Shown piece after piece: positions 22,088-35,287 of a DNA stretch of 64,000 nucleotides. Location of the stretch: contig NC_077244.1 in NCBI RefSeq assembly GCF_947179165.1, forward strand, positions 11,999,449-12,063,448. The letters run 5' to 3'. The stretch is from Solanum dulcamara (Eukaryota > Streptophyta > Magnoliopsida > Solanales > Solanaceae). The notes under the pieces were generated by a model that had not been told where the DNA came from, searched no databases, and worked only from the letters and a program-made list of their open reading frames with translations. The first letter of the stretch is position 1. Each line of letters starts with the position of its first letter. Made by a program: the position numbers and the translations under genes.

Positions 22088-25000
22088 ATGTTCCTGGAAA
22101 AAATTGTGGATATAATCTCTGGGAAAAATGACGATGGAAAAAAGCTGAAAGGAACTATTGTGTTGATGAAGAAGAATGTATTGGACTTTAATGATGTCAA
22201 TGCCTCTCTTCTTGATGGAGTTCTTGAGTTCCTTGGCAAAAGGGTCTCTTTGCAGTTGGTTAGCGCTGTTCATGCTGATCCTGGTAATTACTTCTTTAGC
22301 TCCTTCCTATGGGGAATTAAACTGTCCTTGTTTTAAAATATATAGAATCACATATAGGTACATGAATATTAATTCCTAAAATGTTGAAAGTGAAGACCAA
22401 ATAGAATTATTATTATATTACAAAAGAATGACATTAGCTTATATATACTCAATCAATAATTCTCACTTTTCTTCTTTGGACGAATTTTATATCTTTAGGA
22501 ATTTTTTTATATAAATTAAATAAAAAAATATTATAATTTTAAAGAAGAGGATGAAAATTGATAGTCCAAGGATCGAATAGACATTTAAAAAATTAGTTAA
22601 AGAAAAAGGGGAGAGAATAATTATTTCTCAAAATTAAGAAGAGATTTTGATTTTTAAAATAAATGCTTTAAGGTATGGAGAGTGTTTGTCTTGAATTGAG
22701 TGGGCTTTTTATTTATATAAAATAAAATTAAATAATTTGCTTTTATATTATTGACTAACCTTAATATAAATATCTAAAAGTTGGTTGTACGGTCGGTTTG
22801 TTTAGAACTATATACAAATACTTTTAATATTCAAAGTATTGTAATTCAATATTTGTCAATTTGATCCATTTGGCAGCAAATAGTTTACAAGGGAAACGTA
22901 GCAATCCAGCTTACTTGGAGAAATGGCTTACTACACGAACACCATTAGTAGCAGGAGAATCAGCCTTTAACGTCACATTTGATTGGGACGAGGATATCGG
23001 AGTTCCAGGGGCATTTATTATCAATAATTTGCACTTCAATGAGTTTTTCCTTAAGTCACTCACCCTTGAAGACATTCCAAATCACGGCAAGGTTCATTTT
23101 GTCTGCAATTCTTGGGTTTATCCTGCTAAAAGATACAAATCAGAACGCATTTTCTTTGCTAATCAGGTACCCGGCCTCTGTTACAAGCATATAATTAATT
23201 TTTTTAAAAAAAAAAATTGTTTAGAAAGAATATGTAATTTAATTAATGGTGTTAATCCAGGCTTATCTTCCCAGTGAAACACCAGAACCATTGCGGATAT
23301 ACAGAGAAAAAGAATTAGTGACCTTAAGAGGAGATGGAAATGGAAAGCTTGAGGAATGGGATAGAGTTTATGACTACGCTTTGTACAATGACTTGGGTGA
23401 TCCAGAAAAAGGCAAACAGTATGCCAGGAATATCCTGGGAGGATCTGCTGAGTACCCATACCCCCGGAGAGGAAGAACAGGCAGAAAGCCAACTAAAGCA
23501 GGTTATGAATTTGTAAAAGTGTTTCTCTTCCTACAATGCAACTTTATATCCTACATTTATTATTGTAACAACAATTTAGCATGTTGATTTTGAAGAATGT
23601 GACATCATTTTTTATTTTGAACGTACAGATCCTAAAAGTGAAAGTAGGATTCCACTACTTATGAGTTTAGACATCTATGTACCAAGAGATGAGCGTTTTG
23701 GACACATTAAATTGTCGGACTTCCTGACATATGCTTTGAAATCCATTGTTCAGTTCCTTATCCCCGAGTTTCAAGCTCTCTTTGATAGCACTCCTGATGA
23801 GTTTGACAGCTTTGAGGATGTACTGAGACTTTATGAAGGAGGAATCAAATTGCCACAAGGCCCTTTTCTTAAAGCCCTCACAGATAGCATTCCTCTAGAG
23901 ATTCTAAAAGAAATTATCCGAACTGATGGTGAAGGAAAATTCAAATTCCCAACCCCTCAAGTTATTCAAGGTATTGATTTTACTTCCTGAGACGTACCTA
24001 TTACCATTGTTGTATTATCCTAGATGTTTGTTGTTACGTGTGATTTATGGATTGTTTTTTCAGAGGATAAAAGTTCATGGAGGACTGATGAAGAGTTTGC
24101 AAGGGAAATGCTTGCTGGAGTAAATCCTGTCATAATCAGCAGACTCCAAGTAAGTTGGCTTTATTGCTCACATATATATACATATATGATTTGGAAAGAG
24201 GAGTTAGTAACTTTGTTTCTACTTCATCTTTTCTTTCCGTGCTTATACAATAGTCTTATGTTTTTTTTATCTATAGGAATTTCCTCCAAAAAGCCAGTTA
24301 GATCCTGAAGTATATGGCAATCAAAACAGTACAATAACCAATGAGCATATAGAGAATACACTGGATGGGCTAACTATCGATGATGTAATTCATTCATCTC
24401 TATTTTTTAGATTAGTTTGTTTAAATACTTGGAGTAAGAGTATATTTCATTCATTAGCCCCGAGTAATAAAGAGATTGCAATGTTATTTACAGGCAATGA
24501 AGACTAACAGGCTGTACATACTAAACCACCATGACATCCTTATGCCATATGTGAGGAGAATAAACACAACAAACACAAAAATCTACGCCTCAAGAACTTT
24601 GCTATTCTTGCAAGATAATGGAACGATGAAGCCAGTAGCAATTGAACTAAGTTTGCCACATCCAGATGGCGATGAACTTGGTGCTGTTAGCAAAGTTTAT
24701 ACCCCAGCTGACCAAGATGTTGAAGGTTTGATCTGGCAATTGGCTAAAGCTTATGTTGCAGTGAATGACTCGGGTGTTCATCAACTAATTAGTCACTGGT
24801 AAAATTCTATAGGAAGACTTCTCTAAGGAATTATGAGTCACAATAACAACTTCAGTACTTTGTCAATCATGTTAAAATAATGTGTATGTTCGATCTTTTT
24901 CAGGTTGAATACACATGCAACAATTGAGCCTTTTGTGATTGCAACTAACAGGCAACTAAGTGTGCTTCACCCGATTCATAAGCTTTTACATCCTCATTTT

Positions 25001-26028
25001 CGTGACACGATGAACATAAATGCTTTGGCAAGACAGATCTTAATTAATGCTGGTGGAGTTCTTGAGATGACAGTTTTTCCTGCCAAATATGCCATGGAAA
25101 TGTCAGCTGTAGTTTACAAAAATTGGGTTTTCCCTGAACAAGCACTTCCGGTTGATCTTGTTAAGAGGTATAAATTACAATTTAGAACTAACTTTACAAG
25201 AAAAATATGGTTGTTGATGAAGTTTTATGGTATTCTGATTTTGCTAATATGACTATAATATCACTTGATCTTAGAGGAGTGGCGGTAGAGGACTCAAGTT
25301 CCCCACATGGTGTGCGCTTACTAATTCAAGACTACCCATATGCTGTTGATGGCTTAGAAATATGGTCAGCAATCAAAAGTTGGGTAACAGAATATTGCAA
25401 CTTCTATTATAAATCAGATGAATCAATTTTGAAAGATAATGAACTCCAAGCCTGGTGGAAGGAACTTCGAGAAGAAGGACATGGTGACAAGAAAGATGAA
25501 CCTTGGTGGCCTAAAATGCAAATACGCCAAGAGCTAATAGATTCTTGCACCATTATTATTTGGATAGCATCAGCACTTCATGCAGCAGTCAATTTTGGGC
25601 AATACCCTTATGCAGGTTACCTCCCAAATCGCCCAACATTAAGTCGAAGATTCATGCCTGAGCCGGGAACTCCCGAGTATGAAGAACTCAAGACAAATCC
25701 TGACAAGGCATACTTGAAAACAATCACTCCTCAACTGCAGACATTACTAGGAATTTCTCTCATAGAGATATTATCAAGGCATGCATCAGATGAGATTTAC
25801 CTTGGACAAAGGGACTCATCTGAATGGACAAAGGACCAAGAACCCATTGCTGCTTTTGAGAGGTTTGGGAAGAAGTTGAGTGAGATCGAGGATCAAATTA
25901 TACGGATGAATGGTGATGAGAAATGGAAAAATAGGTCAGGGCCTGTCAAAGTTCCATATACATTACTCTTCCCAACAAGTGAAGAAGGACTCACAGGAAA
26001 AGGAATACCCAATAGTGTGTCAATATAG
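22088..26028 (+). CDS. LOX1: Linoleate 9S-lipoxygenase, nine exons, intact
   Basis: The enzyme oxygenates linoleic and linolenic acid, the entry step of the plant oxylipin pathway. Exons: 22088-22283, 22877-23166, 23261-23501, 23629-23970, 24064-24149, 24277-24384, 24494-24798, 24904-25167 and 25275-26028. All introns are GT-AG and the frame stays open for 861 residues, the usual length. A PLAT domain (about 1-165) precedes the catalytic domain. The iron ligands align to His522, His527, His713, Asn717 and the C-terminal Ile861 (NSVSI). Ala565 in INALARQ predicts S stereochemistry, and Thr579-Val580 is the 9-specific TV pair. There is no transit peptide (it starts [11 protein letters not shown]), so a cytosolic 9-LOX is expected. 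From memory it is very close to tobacco elicitor-induced LOX1; the gene symbol follows that resemblance. The start ATG is preceded by in-frame stops. It is the only intact gene here. Confidence 0.97.
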
Positions 26029-26142
26029 TACTTGCATTTCAATCTACATTATATTGTCAAGTTTCACTTTTTTTTCTTTTGTTCAATTACAACGTCAAGT
26101 TAGTGTGATGTAATTTTTTCTTGATATATTTTCAAATACAGT

Positions 26143-26148
26143 AATAAA
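26143..26148 (+). terminator. Likely polyadenylation signal of the lipoxygenase gene
   Basis: AATAAA lies 115 bp after the stop codon, in a T-rich 3' region. It is the only exact AATAAA close to the stop. Confidence 0.6.
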
Positions 26149-28074
26149 GTAATATTTCTCCTGCTAGCAAGATAAAAGGTGAACGGGCATGGCCTATCCG
26201 TAAAGTGATGCTTGAATATTCTACATGTTAGAAGTTTAATAGAGATCGAACCAACAAGTCCATTATTTATTATTTTAGAGAAGATTTTGCACTTATTCCC
26301 TCTGTGATGAAAAATTTAACATTCATGTGAATGATAAATTCAAAAAAAGTTATTTATTCATTTTTCATTATTATCAAAACTTCACACGATATATAGGATA
26401 TACCCTTTGGTTTTCTCAATATGTGTTTTCTATATATAGACGGATTATATGTAATGGTAGAAAATTGACTAATACAATAATCCTATTCTTCCCTCTATAT
26501 CTCCTATCTCCATTTTTGTTATTCAGTATTGCTCACATTTCATAATACAGTATCAACACGAACACGACATAAATTTTAAAAGTTGAGAATTGAGGTATTT
26601 TAGAACTCAACTTCACCTTATAGTATAATCCTACCACCTTAAGATAACTATTAAGGCCATCTTTCTGCTAATCATCCTCATACAATATTTTCTTGCCTTA
26701 ATATGTTGAATTGATCTTGGATGGGAAAATATAAACTAAAACTATCGACACATACAACGTCTCTTTTCAGACCTACCCTTTATATATGGTATATATCTCA
26801 AAATCGTAAACTAGTGTCACGTTTCAAATCAGGATCTAGAGGTTGCAATAGAGCGTCGAACAAAACACTAGCCAATTATGTGAACCCTTTAAAATAAAAC
26901 TTTCTCAAAATATGAAATAAGAGAAGAGATGATACTACTTATGTTGTCACATATTTGATCAACAGTTGGATTCCTGCCTAGTGATGAGTTATTGCACAGG
27001 CAATGACTATGAGTCTATAAGATCCATCAAGATAATCGACTCACTCTCCTAGAATACCCCAGGTATTTAGAAATTGCTCGTAGTGCATACAAACACCTCA
27101 TCAATAAAATACAATAAAAGAGTAATAATTCCAAGAATCTAATTGCTCTGTTTTCTTATTACTTCACTTTAATTATGTTTACAAGAAATAAATATTTTTA
27201 TATAAATAGGTTGTTATTTTAAAATATAATTAATTATTTTCACCTTTCTTTTGGCTCTACTATATATGGAAAGAAATTAGTGCCATAAAATTATTAATAT
27301 ATTAAACTAAAATTAAAGAGTAATTTAATTAATATTTAAAAAATATATTTTAAAATATTGTAAAAGTAACCTTACAAATAAAATGAATAGAATGGAATAC
27401 TTGAAGTTGAAGTAAATTAGAAACATTCACTATATTATAAGAAAGTAGTTCTTCATTTAAATAGAGAACCAAGTTTGTACTTTATTTGATTTCAAACATA
27501 TTAATTTAAATATTTGAACTAATGTAAGTTTGATTTGATTTTGAAGTTGCCGATTATTTTTTTTTGTAAAAAAAATGAGTATTTTTCCAATCTACGTATA
27601 TTTACAATATAATATGTTTTACTTTAAAATTAATTAAATCAAAATTTAATTAACTATCATAAATTACTTATTTTATTTTTCAAGTTATCATTGATACTTA
27701 ATATTATTGTTTTCTCTAAATAAGAAGTGGAAAATAATTTCTTTTTAAGCAAGTTTTATCTCCTTTATCATATTAATAAATCTCATGAAAATATTATATT
27801 TGGAGAATTTGAGTTTTGTCAAACGTTTTTTGTTTGTAGAAAAAGTTTATAAAATAACCTTTTAAACACAAGAAAGGAGCTATCACACCGAACATGTTTT
27901 GAACATATCACTTATTAGCAATTAGATAAGTAAATAAATTTAAACGGATACTAATAAAAAAAGGAAAAAAACACAAATGTGTAGTTATAATTGAAAATTT
28001 ACATAACCAACCAACAATAAAAAGAAAAAGAAATTGAAAAAAAAGAAGTAAAAATATCTACGCCAAAAAATGAA
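26149..28074. other. AT-rich intergenic sequence downstream of the lipoxygenase
   Basis: There is no gene, LTR or MITE boundary that I can support. Short reading frames here have no recognisable protein features. Confidence 0.5.
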
Positions 28075-28083
28075 TTTGACATA

Positions 28084-29052
28084 GGAAAAAAGCTCAAATA
28101 TGTCATCAAACTTTGAGAAAAGACTCATTTATGTCATCCGTTAAAAGTTTGGCTCATCTATGTCATTGCCGTTTGAGAAAGGGCTCATTTATGCCATTAT
28201 TTTTTAATTCCAATTTTGCAAAACCACCCAAACAACTTTTAACACTTTTCAATGGGAGTTTTGAATCAAATATTCTCTTTTTGCTCCTTCTTTTCAAGAA
28301 TACCAAGAACGCATAAAGAACAACAAGAACTTCAAATTTCCAACTTCTTCAATTTGTCACGAAATCACTTTAAATTTCAATAGTAGCATCCCTCCGAGCT
28401 AGATATCAAAATTCAATATCTTTTGAGGTCGAATTCAACATATCCCAATAAGACAAACTTAAAATTTATTCAAAGTTTCAAAATTTTAACCTCCTTTAAT
28501 GATAGAATTTTCTCCACAACACAACTCCAAATTACTTGAAATTTTGAACATAGACTCAAAAAATAATATGTTAAAGTTCACTATGTCTATGTTCAAAATT
28601 TTAAGTTATTTGGAGTTGTGGAGAAAACTCTGTCATTAAAGGAGGTTAAAGTTTTAAAACTTTGAAGAAATTCTAAGTGTGTCTTGCTGGGTTAGATTGA
28701 ATTTGAGCTCAAAAGATATTGAGTTTTGATATTTAGTTCAAAGGGATGCTACTATTGAAATTTAAGGTGATTTTGTGAAAAATTGAACAAGTTGAAAATT
28801 TGAAATTGTTGGTGTTCTTCATGTGTTTTTGGTGTTCTTGAAGAAGAAGGAGCAAAAAGAGTACATTTGATTCAAAACTCCAATTAAAAAATGTTAAAAG
28901 TTATTTGGGTAGTTTTGCAAAATCGAAGTTAAAAAATAATGACATAAATGAACATTTTCTCAAACGACAATGGCATAGATGAGTCAAACTTTTAACAGAT
29001 GACATAAATGAATTATTTTTAAAAGTTCGATGATATATTTGAGTCTTTTCCC
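28084..29052. mobile_element. Long-hairpin (foldback) Mutator-like MITE
   Basis: A 969-bp element that is almost entirely one inverted repeat. The left arm is about 28084-28556, the right arm about 28583-29052, with a loop of about 25-30 bases. The ends are GGAAAAAAGCTCAAATATGT and, in reverse complement, GGGAAAAGACTCAAATATAT. A perfect 9-bp target duplication TTTGACATA sits at 28075-28083 and 29053-29061. The arms differ by scattered substitutions and small indels. Repeated TCATTTATGTCAT-like units occur near both tips. There is no transposase. A transcript across it would fold into double-stranded RNA of more than 450 bp. Confidence 0.9.
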
Positions 29053-29061
29053 TTTGACATA

Positions 29062-29447
29062 TAACAATATATATTGCAAAAGTAGAAAACAATCAGAATT
29101 TTTTTTATATTTGATATAAATGGTAGATTATAGGGAACTTACATAACTCCATTACTTTAGGAGATAACTACTTAGATACACTCTAGTTTGCAATATTACG
29201 CATCTTACCATATTTTTGTGCATCAAGATACATTCAGATACATCCTAGATATATTGTATTCAAGTGGATTCGGATATATCTGAAAAACATAAAGAATCTC
29301 GCTCGCCTCCCTTGCCTCTCTTCCATCTCACTTGCCACTCTCAAATATATATGGTATCTCAGATACATGCGAATCACGCCAAATGTATACAGACTCATAT
29401 AGGTAGTGTGTATCTAGTGAGATTCACATGTATCTGGGATACATATG
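29062..29447. repeat. GATACA-rich repeat with CTCGCTCGCCTCC, left part
   Basis: Repeated AGATACAT/GATACA units and a TCTCGCTCGCCTCCCTTGCC stretch (about 29287-29306) mark a repeat. Another part, with ATCTCGCTCGCCTCCCTCTC, reappears at 31628-31690 after the inserted solo LTR. It may be a MITE host of the LTR; its ends are not clear. Confidence 0.45.
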
Positions 29448-30595
29448 TGTCACGATCCAAACTAGGATCAAGTCATGACACGACGATCGGGATTACGATA
29501 GATCCCAACCAAAACATCTTAGCATACATTGCATTCATCAGGTAAAGAACATACAAAATAAGCGGAAGTAACAACTCAAGGGAATGGGTCTAAGGGATAG
29601 AGAACTCAATTGATGTCCAACCGGACTGCATCACATAGCATCTAAACATGCTTCTATTCTAGACTTTGGTTGGGGCTTATGACAAGCTCCTAGTTCACCC
29701 GAACTAAAGAGAAAAGTCAAGTAAACAACATGAAAGAAAAGTCATGTCCTCGATCATATGAGGACTCACCAACTTCTTGGAGAAACTAAACACTCTAGCC
29801 ATGAAAAGGATGATCGACGTCCGCCCCTACATTATAAGACAATGTATGTGCTAGTACATATAAGGTACTAAGTATGTGAGGTATGGATGAACAAGTAAAG
29901 GAACGTGAACAATATGGTATAAGATGCATGGCCAACATAATGAACATGAACAACGCTTAAAAGCATTTGGAAACATATGATAACTTATGGTCAATGCATC
30001 ATAGAACCTCATAGTAAATCTCATAGCTTAACATTCAACTTGTGTGCGATAAGACCATTAACCAACATCTTAAGACCATGCGATCTATAACATGGAATCT
30101 GATGATATCTACATCGAGAAGGGAGAGGCTACCTTGTAAGGGTATACTCCGTCGTGGTACTCAACTCAACTCAACTATGCTATATGTGGATCCACTAACT
30201 AGGCCATGAAGGAAATCCTACGTGGGCAACGTAGTTTGGGACTTTAGGTTGCTACTAGGATTCCCTTAGGTAACTAACTGCGTTACTAGAACGAACCCCA
30301 CCTATAAGTCCTCTCAATGCTTAGTCAATATCCAAACAGAATTTATTAAAACATGATCATAAACATTATAGGGAAAGATAGTAACTATACATCAATCCAT
30401 CTTTGTGAAAAATATTAGGAGTATCTCATTAACTTTAGTGATTCATAGGAATCCATATCTTCGATGAGAATTGCCCTTATCACCATCTTTAAACATGATT
30501 GTGTGAGAATTGTATTTATCAAACCATAATAACTATCTTTGATCATAATTAATCACCATCATAACTTCATCATTAAATCATAATCTCAACTTTAT

Positions 30596-30690
30596 TCATG
30601 AAAACTTTCTTTAAACATCATGAAACTTATGGTCAATTCATGAAAACTTTCTTTAAACATCATTGAACTCATGATCAATTCATGAAAATC
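30596..30690. repeat. 42-bp tandem repeat, a little over two copies
   Basis: TCATGAAAACTTTCTTTAAA starts at 30596 and again at 30638, and a partial third unit starts at 30680. It lies within the solo LTR at 29448-31623. Confidence 0.8.
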
Positions 30691-30900
30691 ATCTTTAACT
30701 TCATAATCATGATTGAAATAGCTTTATGCATGGACATTCATAATTCAACTTAAAATCATGTAATTCATGTAGAAACATGCTTAGAATAATCATTGATAAT
30801 AATTCAAAACGAAATTGAAACAGCCTAATGAAATTCATCAAAACTAGGGTTCATAAACAATTTGAAATTTGATGAACAACTTTGAGAAAACCTTGGGAAT

Positions 30901-30923
30901 CCATGGGTGAAAGGGACCCATGG
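30901..30923 (-). repeat. LTR leader hairpin, CCATGGGT/ACCCATGG
   Basis: A perfect 8-bp stem with a GAAAGGG loop. On the sense (minus) strand it follows TCAAGATATGTAGGG. It belongs to the cross-family set also seen at 16666, 43416 and 50215. Confidence 0.85.
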
Positions 30924-31309
30924 ATCTATCCCTACATATCTTGATTGAATTCACTTAGAATTTGAGAAGAAACGTTGATGAAATCTACGACCTTAACTTG
31001 AAACCTAGAGAGAAACCTTGAGAGAATTTAGTTCTTGCCTTAAAAGAATTTAGATGAATGATTTAGAATGAGGGAAATTTCAAAGGATTGGATAGATATA
31101 GGCTTGGACTTAGCCATAATTGTGTCTAGGTTCATTGAACCAAACTTGACAAATGACATAACTACCCTTCATTAAATCCAAAATTTGACCCTACGAGTTG
31201 GTTCCTACGAATCGTAGGATAGATGACTAGTCGTGCAGATGACTCGTCATGCAGGTCCAAGAAAAGGTCCTGAATTCAAGTCACTGAAATGTTTATACAA
31301 GTCATTTCT

Positions 31310-31337
31310 ATGACTCGTATTCATGATTACGAGTCAT
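31310..31337. repeat. 10-bp inverted repeat ATGACTCGTA/TACGAGTCAT
   Basis: A perfect stem with an 8-base loop in the palindrome cluster of the solo LTR. Confidence 0.85.
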
Positions 31338-31623
31338 CATTTGGACTCGTCCTGCAGGTCTTGAAACCTACAAACTTTGAGTCTCTAAACTTTCACAAAT
31401 GAGTCGTTCTTACGACTCATCAACAGGACGATGACTCATCCTATTAAGTTATAGAACCTCTCCTGAGGGTGGCACTGAACAATACTCAAGAGGTCACTCT
31501 AAAATTCACTCTTATGAGTCGTAGAAAGCTCCACAAGTCGTAGAGTGACTCGTAAATATGAAGTCAGTCCAAAATTTGAGAATTTCTCCTTGGGTTCAAC
31601 TTTTCAACTTCCGGAGTCTTACA

Positions 31624-32278
31624 ATACAATCTCGCTCGCCTCCCTCTCTAGTCTTGCTCGCCTCTCTCCCTATTTTAGTGTATATGGTATCAAAAATATA
31701 TGTATCTAAGTATATCTTTCTTGATATATGGTAGGAAACTCTTAATTCGTGGTAAGATACATAATATTTTCAAAGTATAGGTAATAATAGTAAATATGGT
31801 AGTGAAGTACTATGTGTAATTATATAGTTTTTCTAAATACTTATTAATTATATATCATTCTACATGAAAAAAATAAACAAATATTATGTATGTAGTTCAT
31901 GTTTGCATTTCTTAATTCGATTTTCTACTTGTGAGTAATAAATTTATAATATTGATCTTTTAGATAGTTAAATACATGACTTACGAATATTATATATAAT
32001 TCAATTCAATCTAAAAACTAGATTAACTTCGAATGTTAATAAATTTATGCCATTATACAGTAGTAAAAAATCAAACTATATATACGATCACAAGAGTTTC
32101 ACAACATAAAAGTGAATGTTCCAATCAATGCATTACTTGAAAATATTTTTGAATTAAATTATTTTATTATAATACTTTATTTATGATAATGTTTTGATTG
32201 AAATAACTAAAATATAGGCCAAATGCGATAATAATATTTTTTGTATAGGAAAAATAATAGAGGTAACTTAAGTTTTCT
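31624..32278. other. Right part of the GATACA repeat, then AT-rich intergenic DNA
   Basis: 31628-31760 continues the repeat interrupted by the solo LTR. From about 31800 to 32278 I see no feature. Confidence 0.45.
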
Positions 32279-32288
32279 TTATATTAAA

Positions 32289-34008
32289 GGGGAATTTTCA
32301 TAAATAGCTAACTGATGAAACATAATAGAAGTTCCTTAGTTACATTTTACTAATTATGTTTCATAACTATAGTTCTATTTGCTATGCCAATTTCATTTGT
32401 ATATCTCATTGGAATTTAATAAGTTATACAAATTGGTCTCCAATTTAATTATGAAAATAGGAGTTAATTTCGTTTATTAAAACGGAAAATAATCCCACAA
32501 ATCACGCTTATTGTATCTGATTATAATTTCTTACCATATATTACGTGTATTTGTATAGATTGATTGTTTGAATTTTTGATTACTGTTGTTACTCGATATT
32601 TATCGATTGATTGCATAATTTGTGTATGTATTAAAAAACTCTTTTGATTTGTATTTGTGTCAATTGACTATCGGAGTTACTAGATATGTATAGATTGATT
32701 ATATAATTTGTATGTGTATCGAAAACTCATTTGCTTTGTATTTGTATAAGTTGACTACTGGAGTTATGATGATATGCATAATTGATACATAATTTATGGA
32801 TGTGTATCGATTGAATACATATTTGTGTACATATTTCAGTATTTGTATATATGAAGACTAATTATTATTTTTTGGTTTAAATTTTTTTTGTTCATATTGA
32901 ATTGTATACAACAATGTTTATCATGGTCATTTGATGATAAATTCAACTCCTTAAATAAACATCATTAACATGTACAGTTGGATAAATTATTCAACAGTAG
33001 GAGTTGCTATACAAATATTTGTATATGCGTATAATTGATTGAAACATACAAACACATAAACTATACAAATGCTGAAATTATACAAACAATATCTAGAATG
33101 TAGAATCACCGGTAATATACAAATATGAACCTTAAAAATCCACATGTGGGCTAAAACTTAATGTAAATATACAAATTAAACTGTATATAATTACATTCAT
33201 AGCAATAAACGTGGATACAAACAAATTCAAAGAATCATATACAATAAAATATCGAATTTATTGATACAAATACATATCACAAAAAATATATAAAAAATTA
33301 AAATATAAATACTTCAAATTTATAGATTTGTATTCTTCATTGGATCTAATTTCTTCAATAGCTCTAGATTTAGCAAGAAATCTAGTAATTTTTTTTGAAA
33401 TTTTGAGTTAGACCGAAAGAAAAGGATAGTGGATCTGATTTTACTGAAAGATTGAAGATGATGGAGAATTACCTTTAGTAATTCTCTTTGATGAAGATCG
33501 TTCCTCCATGATTTGAGTGATGGAGAATTACCTTTAGTAATTCTCTTTGATGAAGATCGTTCCTCCATGATTTGAGTGTATATGATGATTGTACTGAGAT
33601 TTTAAGATTATGTGTAAAAAAATATGAAACAATAGGAAAAATCGAAACAAATTATACAAATACAAAAACTAAAAATGGATGATAGTTAAAAAAGAATATG
33701 AATGGAGGCTACTTGGATTTGATTTTGCACGATTAAAGGGATGAATAAATTTCCAGATTTTGAATTTTGATTCGGTTGAGTGATTTAGGGGAAATTGAGA
33801 GATTTTAGGAGAAAAAGAAGTGGGCGTGATAAGAGAGAGTGTGTTGACTTGTATAAAAGGAGAAAAATGATACTAGACATTCTGATACAAAATGTGGGAC
33901 TCGGCCTATAGACTTTTCTTAAACTATAAGTGTTTTCCATAATTAATTTAAATTATAGTTATGAAGCATAATTAACTACTAAGTGTTAGCTTAGTTATGG
34001 AATATTCC
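32289..34008. mobile_element. Mutator-like non-autonomous element, 1.7 kb
   Basis: The left end is GGGGAATTTTCATAAATAGC and the right end reads GGAATATTCCATAACTAAGC in reverse complement. Both inverted repeats extend about 100 bp inward, with ATTATGTTTCATAACTATAG on the left and ATTATGCTTCATAACTATAA on the right. The flanks TTATATTAAA (32279-32288) and TTATATAAAA (34009-34018) match at nine of ten positions. The interior is rich in TGTATAATTTGTATATG-like words and holds the 59-bp duplication at 33460-33577. No transposase is visible. Confidence 0.7.
33460..33577. repeat. Perfect 59-bp tandem duplication
   Basis: Two adjacent copies beginning GATGGAGAATTACC (33460 and 33519) appear identical. 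They lie inside the Mutator-like element, in a short minus-strand reading frame (33320-33568) with no recognisable product. Identity of the copies points to a recent slip or duplication. Confidence 0.9.
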
Positions 34009-34018
34009 TTATATAAAA

Positions 34019-35278
34019 CTGAACTAAAATATGTAATTAGTTAAATTGGGCCCGTGAATGTGCCTTCAATTATCTCTCTCTATATACTTGTTAGCAATAT
34101 GCGTTTTGCATATGTGTAAGATGTTAATTAATAATAAATAAATATAAAAAATAACTTATTGTGTGTATGTTATATTCGTAAGTGTAAAATTTTAAAAGAA
34201 TAACGTTAAAATAGATGTAATATGGTCTAGATGATAAGAATTTCATATAAGGAGGTTAAGAAGTTATTTTAAAAACATGAACCTCTTTCTTTATTATTTT
34301 TAATTCTTTTATTTATTTATATATTTTATTTTATAGAAGATAAAAATATTGATTTTATAGTCTTAAATGCCATGATTTTTAATATTGTTCAAATAAAAAA
34401 GATTTAAGAGCAAAGTTTTAGTCAATTTCAAACTACTAAATATTAAGAGTTCTGACCTATTACAAATAATTAATAGTTCAATAGTTATACCTTTTATTAA
34501 TTTCAAAGTTCAGTATTTTTGGATAATAATTAAATGACAATTATTTGAAAAAATAGTAATGATTGTTTTCTTATTGTAGGCTTTTTAATGAAGGGAGAAA
34601 AATTTGAAAAATTCAATCAATAATTCTAAGGACCTTCATATATTTTTTTAGTAAAATCCTCTCACTAAAATTAATTATTAATTTTATTATGTGGGATGAA
34701 TTCCAACCCCAAATCTTAATTTTATTATTTTATTGCTTTCTAAATTTATAAATACATTAATAATTATCTTAGGGTTCATAAAGACTCACAAGTTAAAAAT
34801 TCATCCGAGAAAGCAATATTCATCCGCGAAAGACATTGCTTTAATATATATATGAAAAAGGGAAAAAATATTCCTATATTTTCATTTATTAATTAAGTTC
34901 GCCTTTCGCTATATTATTTGGTTATCCTCGCAGTCATGAACTTATCACATGTACCTCCAAATTGAATGAAAAACCTCCAAATCAACACAAATTATCCAAT
35001 TTTACTTAAATTATTTGATCTCCACCTTTAATCCGATCAGACTCTCTCCCCTCCATTTCTTCCTCCACCTCCACCCAGAGTCACCTCCAACCGCAATTGA
35101 AAAAACACAACCCCAAATCATATTCAAGTCACTTCAAATTTTCCCAGATAACAACGACTATTGATTCTCATATTCCTTATTCAATAATTTTTTTCATATT
35201 TTAAAAAACGTAATGGGTACTTCAAATTTTCTCAACACTTAAAAATGAAGGTTTCAAGTTTTCTTCACATAAAACTTT
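34019..35278. other. AT-rich intergenic sequence
   Basis: The sequence GGGAAAAAATATTCCTATAT near 34860 looks like a MITE end, but I could not find a convincing partner. Nothing else is supported. Confidence 0.4.
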
Positions 35279-35287
35279 AAAAAAATA

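Larger units (their letters stand above)
29448..31623 (-). mobile_element. Solo LTR of a chromovirus-type element
   Basis: In minus-strand sense it begins TGTAAGACTCCGGAAGTTG at 31623 and ends ...GGATCGTGACA at 29448 (2176 bp). A palindrome cluster of the GACTCGT/ACGAGTC type lies at 31190-31550, and the leader hairpin at 30901-30923. There is no attached internal region. The flanks do not give a clean 5-bp duplication (ATATG left, ATACA right, although ATACA also occurs four bases further left). Halves of the same GATACA repeat lie on either side. Confidence 0.8.

Noticed and set aside
22007..22273. Minus-strand reading frames across the lipoxygenase start
   Set aside because: They are antisense to exon 1 and the leader, with no domain or independent support.
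23181..23492. Minus-strand reading frame of 103 codons
   Set aside because: It lies opposite lipoxygenase exon 3 and intron 2 and has no recognisable protein features; it is a shadow frame.
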